Source: Planctomycetota bacterium
Lineage (GTDB): Bacteria > Planctomycetota > UBA1135
Direction: 5' to 3'
Length of the DNA: 64,000 nucleotides
Assembly (NCBI GenBank): GCA_002705055.1
Contig: PAHY01000033.1
Coordinates: forward strand, 62,001-126,000
Part shown: in pieces, positions 60,572-64,000 of the stretch
Position numbering within the stretch: position 1 is the stretch's first letter
Layout of the letters: the number at the start of each line of letters is the position of its first letter
Position numbers and translations under genes: made by a program
The notes under the pieces: generated by a model
What the model was told of the DNA's origin: nothing
Database searches by the model: none
The model's input: the letters and a program-made list of their open reading frames with translations, nothing else

Positions 60572-60909
60572 GAGGACGAGGGAGGCGCAGACTCAGGCGC
60601 CTCGAGGAGAGAACGGTGCAGAGCAAGCAGCTCGCGAGCGGCTGCCGGAGTGATCGAACCCGTCTCGACCAGATCCGCCAGCTTGTTCGCCAGCAGATCC
60701 TCACCCCCCTCGCCGCGAAGCGCCTCGACGCGCTCGATCAGTCGATCGAGGCGCGCACGGATGGTGGGGTAGGAGACCCCATAGCTATTCGCCAGGGCCT
60801 TCAACGATCCCGACACCAGCACGAACTCGAGCAGCAGATCCTGCTCGGCCGGCTGAAGCCGTTGGAAGACGTCGAGGGGAGGGCGCGGAGTCATGGGCGC
60901 GGGTTCCAT
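60568..60909 (-). CDS. DUF2089-family helix-turn-helix protein
   Basis: 113 residues with LQPAEQDLLLEFVLVSGSLKALANSYGVSYPTIRARLDRLIERVE, the DUF2089 helix-turn-helix core. It lacks the N-terminal zinc-finger part seen in some members and ends in a Ser/Pro tail. It is probably a small DNA-binding regulator of the downstream membrane protein and perhaps the M28 peptidase. The first or second Met (MEPAP or MTPRP) could be the start. Confidence 0.8.
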   Translation of the reverse strand: MEPAPMTPRPPLDVFQRLQPAEQDLLLEFVLVSGSLKALANSYGVSYPTIRARLDRLIERVEALRGEGGEDLLANKLADLVETGSITPAAARELLALHRSLLEAPESAPPSSS

Positions 60910-60954
60910 CAGGCTACGCCGCGACCTTTGATATTGTTTAGTTTTTCTTTCGTT

Positions 60955-62097
60955 TTATGAAAGCTCGTCCAGGATCGCCTTCCTTCGTGCCAGCCGCATC
61001 CGCCGATCGATCACGTCCAGTGCACGCACCGCGTATTCCTGGCTGGTGTACACCTGCTTCATCACCGGCTCGTCCTCACGCTGCGCTAAATCCCCGACGA
61101 CAAAGAGGTTCGGGACACTGGTCTCGCCCCGGGCGTCGATGCGCACGTGCCGCTCCTGCTGCGGGCGGCCCTCATCGCCGAGCTGCGCCCCCAGCTGAAC
61201 CGCCAGATCGTTGTAGGTGCAATAAAGCCCCATCGAGACCAGCCCCCACTCCGCATCCACCTCGCTGCCATCCTCGAGCTGGATCGGCTGGAGCCGATCC
61301 GAGCCCGCGTCGATCGCCGTGATCCGGCTGCGATGGACTGCGACTCCGTAGTGCTCCAGCAGGCGCGCGGAGTCAGCGCTCCAGCCGGGTTCCTCGCCGT
61401 TGGTCAGCACCGCGGCAGCCGAGGCGTAGCGCTCGTGCAGCATCATCGCGATCTGCGCCGTGGTCTCGGAGGCTCCGATCACCGCGACCTTCTGTCCACG
61501 GGTCAGGTGACCCTCGCAACGAATGCAGTAGAGGACCTGCTCGCGGTTCGCCGCGGGGTAGATCCACTTGATGTCATCCTTCACCTCGCCCTTGCGCGTG
61601 GTCTTCAGGATCTCGGGCTGCCGATCCATGACCCCGGTCGCCAGCACCAGATGGGGCGCCCGGTAGGTCCGTCCATCGACCGTCACCTGGAAGCTGCCGT
61701 CCTCGCTGCGCCGCGCCTCGGTCGCCGTGTCTTCGAGCTGGTCGACGTACTGCCCATACCCCTCGACGATGCGCTCGACCGCGTTGTCGACAATGTCGCG
61801 GGTGGAGATGGGCAGATGCGGCGCGGCGTCCAGCGCAGCCCGCGCTTCGGCATGAGCCTCGCCGCGCAGCAGCTTGCGCACCTTCTTGCGCACGATGCCA
61901 TCGTGCACTCCGATCATGTTGTCGATGTTGTAGACCCACTGCGCGCGCGAGCGCTTCGCGTCGAGCTTGCTGCCACGAATCCACAAGGTGCGGTGCAGGT
62001 ACTGCGCAGCGCGCAGCGCGGCGGCCGAGCCGGCAATGCCACCGCCCACGACGATGACTTCGTAGGAGGAATCGGGATCAGGTGGGGATGCAGCCAT
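60955..62097 (-). CDS. FAD-dependent NAD(P)/thioredoxin-reductase-like oxidoreductase
   Basis: 380 residues starting at ATG 62097. The FAD-binding Rossmann motif is VIVVGGGIAGSAAALRAAQ, the NAD(P) domain has VAVIGASETTAQIA, and the late FAD motif is NLFVVGDLAQ. In the TrxR-like position it has YCIRCEGHL, a CxxC close to the redox cysteines of thioredoxin reductase. Its usual partner thioredoxin is not adjacent. It could reduce a dithiol partner, possibly the TlpA-like or SelW-like proteins, but this is speculation. It is divergent from the enolase-like gene. Confidence 0.8.
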   Translation of the reverse strand: MAASPPDPDSSYEVIVVGGGIAGSAAALRAAQYLHRTLWIRGSKLDAKRSRAQWVYNIDNMIGVHDGIVRKKVRKLLRGEAHAEARAALDAAPHLPISTRDIVDNAVERIVEGYGQYVDQLEDTATEARRSEDGSFQVTVDGRTYRAPHLVLATGVMDRQPEILKTTRKGEVKDDIKWIYPAANREQVLYCIRCEGHLTRGQKVAVIGASETTAQIAMMLHERYASAAAVLTNGEEPGWSADSARLLEHYGVAVHRSRITAIDAGSDRLQPIQLEDGSEVDAEWGLVSMGLYCTYNDLAVQLGAQLGDEGRPQQERHVRIDARGETSVPNLFVVGDLAQREDEPVMKQVYTSQEYAVRALDVIDRRMRLARRKAILDELS

Positions 62098-62115
62098 GGA
62101 ATCGTGCGGCGAGCG

Positions 62116-62121
62116 TAGCCT
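62116..62121 (+). promoter_or_regulatory. -10-like hexamer TAGCCT
   Basis: TAGCCT lies 6 nt before the ATG at 62128. It overlaps a TACGCT element on the minus strand that may serve the divergent oxidoreductase gene. Confidence 0.45.
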
Positions 62122-62127
62122 GTCGGC

Positions 62128-63231
62128 ATGAGCAGCTGGGATCGACTTCGTGAACTCGAGCTTGATGTGACAGAGGTCCGGCTCGAAGAGCTGCAGCTCG
62201 CGGTGCGATCCAACTGGACCCGGCGCACACGGCTGGTGAGGCTCGCGGGGCCGGATGCCACGGGCGCGGTGCTGCACGGCGCCGGCGAGGACGTCAGCTG
62301 GAATGAGGTCGAGGAGGCCGAGGTCTTCGCGCTGTACCCGCGCGATCTGCTGTGCTTCCGAGGCAGTCTGGCGGAGTGGTGCGCGCGCCTCGATGCCCGC
62401 GAAGCGACGCCGGCCTACCAGATGCTCGCGCGAGCACGTCGCTCCGAGGCGGACTACCTGCGCTGGGCGCTTGAATCGGCAGCCATGGAACTCGCGTTGC
62501 GCCAGCAGCGCCAATGCCTGAGCACGCTGCTCGATCGCACCCCGAAGCCGCTGCGCTTCTGCCTTTCGATGGGCCTCGGTGAGCCGCCCTCCACTTCGAC
62601 CCTGCAGGCCTGGCTGAAGCACGGCGCCTACACCTTCAAGCTCGACGCCGCGTCCAGCTGGAGCGAGCCGCTGATCTCAGAACTCCGTGCCACCGGCGCC
62701 GTCGCCGTGGTCGATCTGAAGGCCTACTACCACGACACGCCGGTCGATCAGCCGGTCGACCCCGCGCTCTATCAGCGGGTCCGCGACGGGCTGCCCGATG
62801 CCCTCATCGAGGATGCGCTCCCCGACGACTCCACGCGCGCGCTGCTGCAGCCCGCGGCGGCGCGGCTCAGCTGGGATGCCCCCATCCACGCCGTGGAGGA
62901 TGTCGCGCGGGTGGTCCCCGCCGCCTGGGGCACACCGCGCTGGATGAACATCAAGCCCAGCCGCTTCGGCAGCTGGCAGAAGCTGCTCGCGATGTACGAG
63001 TGGGCCGAACGCGAGGCGGTGCAGCTCTACGGCGGAGGCCAGTTTGAACTCGGCATCGGTCGGCAGCATGCGCAGGCGCTCGCCTCTCTGTTCCATCCCG
63101 AAGCCGCCAACGACCTCGCGCCGATCGCGTTTCACCAGGCCAAGCCGCAGGCCGGGCTGGCCGTCGACACGGTGCAAGCGAGCGAACTCAGCCAGACCGC
63201 GTGGCTCGCAGTTCCTGATAGGCCTGATTGA
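62128..63231 (+). CDS. Enolase-superfamily-like protein
   Basis: 367 residues. The C-terminal half resembles the enolase/mandelate racemase/o-succinylbenzoate synthase barrel: AYTFKLDAASSW, VAVVDLKAYYH, then MNIKPSRFGSWQKLLAMYEWAE and GGQFELGIGRQHAQALASLF. The order of Lys, Asp and Lys blocks fits a metal-assisted abstraction of an alpha proton, but I cannot confirm every ligand. The N-terminal capping region is divergent. No menaquinone or sugar-acid gene is adjacent. It ends 44 nt inside the convergent DnaJ gene. Confidence 0.6.
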   Translation: MSSWDRLRELELDVTEVRLEELQLAVRSNWTRRTRLVRLAGPDATGAVLHGAGEDVSWNEVEEAEVFALYPRDLLCFRGSLAEWCARLDAREATPAYQMLARARRSEADYLRWALESAAMELALRQQRQCLSTLLDRTPKPLRFCLSMGLGEPPSTSTLQAWLKHGAYTFKLDAASSWSEPLISELRATGAVAVVDLKAYYHDTPVDQPVDPALYQRVRDGLPDALIEDALPDDSTRALLQPAAARLSWDAPIHAVEDVARVVPAAWGTPRWMNIKPSRFGSWQKLLAMYEWAEREAVQLYGGGQFELGIGRQHAQALASLFHPEAANDLAPIAFHQAKPQAGLAVDTVQASELSQTAWLAVPDRPD

Positions 63232-64000
63232 TCTCGCTCATGCGCGCATGGGCGGCCTGGGCCATCGCCGGGCCGAGGTGCGCGACGCGATCGGGGTGAT
63301 GCTCCATGGCCAGCCGCAGATAGGCGCGCCGCACCTCCGCCCAGGGTGCGCCCTGCTGCAGCCCGAGAATCTCCCAGGCATCCTGTCGGACCGGCCGAGC
63401 GCCAAACCAGGCTTCGACCTCGGGGGCGGCCATGCCAAGCACCTCGGCGCACTGATAGATCACTTCCACCTCGCGCGCGCACTGCCGCGCATCAGTGCGC
63501 GCGACCTGGGCCATCAGGCTCAGGAGCAGTGGAGTGTCGACCGGACGCAGGCGCGCGCGCAGTCCGAGCAGCGCGGCCTGGAGCTCGGCCTCGCTCGGCG
63601 CTTCGGGTACCTGCCGGCCCGGATCGATGCGCTCCCACAGGCTGGCTTCGTCGTGATGCAACAGATAGAGCGCCCGCCGCACCGACTGCCACTCCTCTTC
63701 ACTGGTGACGCCATCCGCCTGGGCCACGGCCCGCAGCAGGCTCACCACCCAGGTCGCCAGCTGCACCCGCTCCGCCTCTTCGGCACGGGTCATGGCGTGC
63801 AGCTTGCCACGCTGACGCGCCGCGAACTCGGCCGTCGTCAGGCCGATCGCGGCGAGCGCATCGCTGAGCCAGATCGTCGGCCCCAGTCGAGGCAGGAACA
63901 GCGCCAGCGAGGCCAGCCGCAGCGCGCGCAGGAAGCGAAATCGACCCAGCCACCAAGCGGCGCTGCGCCAGGCGCCCCGACGCAGACAGGGGGTGCAGCC
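63188..64000 (-). CDS. TerB/DnaJ-domain protein, 5' end beyond the window
   Basis: The track shows 201 residues from an internal Met, but the frame stays open for 69 more codons to the right edge (…LRLASLALFLPRLGPTIWLSDALAAIGL…). The real protein therefore starts outside and probably has an N-terminal membrane or helical region. The middle has a TerB-like helical domain (VVSLLRAVAQADGVTSEEEW). The C-terminus is a J domain (AWEILGLQQGAPWAEVRRAYLRLAMEHHPDR) with the HPD motif that stimulates DnaK. This order recalls DjlA, a membrane-anchored co-chaperone. Confidence 0.78.
   Translation of the reverse strand, partial: GCTPCLRRGAWRSAAWWLGRFRFLRALRLASLALFLPRLGPTIWLSDALAAIGLTTAEFAARQRGKLHAMTRAEEAERVQLATWVVSLLRAVAQADGVTSEEEWQSVRRALYLLHHDEASLWERIDPGRQVPEAPSEAELQAALLGLRARLRPVDTPLLLSLMAQVARTDARQCAREVEVIYQCAEVLGMAAPEVEAWFGARPVRQDAWEILGLQQGAPWAEVRRAYLRLAMEHHPDRVAHLGPAMAQAAHARMSEINQAYQELRATRSG

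Overview
The window is GC-rich (my eye estimate is about two thirds G+C) and densely coded on both strands. It looks like chromosome from a planctomycete or a related lineage. That placement is inference. It rests on many secreted proteins of little-known family, a formylglycine-type sulfatase, two sialate-O-acetylesterase-like proteins, thrombospondin-3 and C-type-lectin domains, a giant TPR/alpha-2-macroglobulin protein, GT9 and GT61 glycosyltransferases, and frequent GTG/TTG starts. I saw no prophage, insertion sequence or CRISPR array.

Layout. 0-8.2 kb: partial gene, Xaa-Pro aminopeptidase, cysteine desulfurase, NAD-dependent epimerase, B12-dependent ribonucleotide reductase, SRPBCC protein, GT9 heptosyltransferase-like protein. 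8.2-15.5 kb: secreted HEXXH protein, MATE transporter with a strongly folded leader, a TlpA-like protein with an in-frame UGA, a response regulator/PAS histidine kinase/response regulator set, and a SelW-like protein with an in-frame UGA. 15.4-33.2 kb: mostly exported proteins (lipoproteins, two SASA esterases, sulfatase, ankyrin protein, S8 and M14 peptidases, two tandem secreted paralogues), a CAU tRNA, and a TIGR03546/TIGR03545-like membrane pair. 33.2-39.5 kb: HAD protein, a two-gene NAD synthetase (amidase plus synthetase), methyltransferase, GT61, sulfotransferase. 39.5-48.7 kb: an ECF sigma/anti-sigma/lipoprotein operon, thrombospondin-3 and lectin proteins, tRNA-Arg(CCG), GDSL hydrolase, HEAT-repeat protein. 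48.7-56.8 kb: one 2691-residue TPR-A2M protein. 56.9-64 kb: MarR-type regulator, DUF389 protein, M28 peptidase with a DUF2089 regulator, FAD oxidoreductase, enolase-like protein, and a TerB/DnaJ-like protein running off the end.

Main discoveries. (1) Two probable selenoproteins lie 3.4 kb apart and the ORF track breaks both: a TlpA/thioredoxin-like protein with active site W-U-G-P-C, and a SelW/Rdx protein with C-x-x-U. After each UGA there is a perfect 6-7 bp hairpin with a GGUC or GGUCU apical loop at bacterial SECIS distance. The second overlooked part of each gene is intact. (2) At least 16 starts have a TANNNT (mostly TAGANT or TAGGNT) hexamer 4-9 nt upstream and no useful Shine-Dalgarno, which implies widespread leaderless transcription. 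In four cases the upstream gene's stop codon is part of the hexamer. (3) The MATE gene has a leader of about 120 nt with nested long-range pairing, and its closing stem ends one base before the start codon. Two other genes (sulfotransferase, ankyrin) also have stems ending 3 nt before ATG.

No selA, selB, selC or selD is visible here, so Sec use has to be confirmed elsewhere in the genome.
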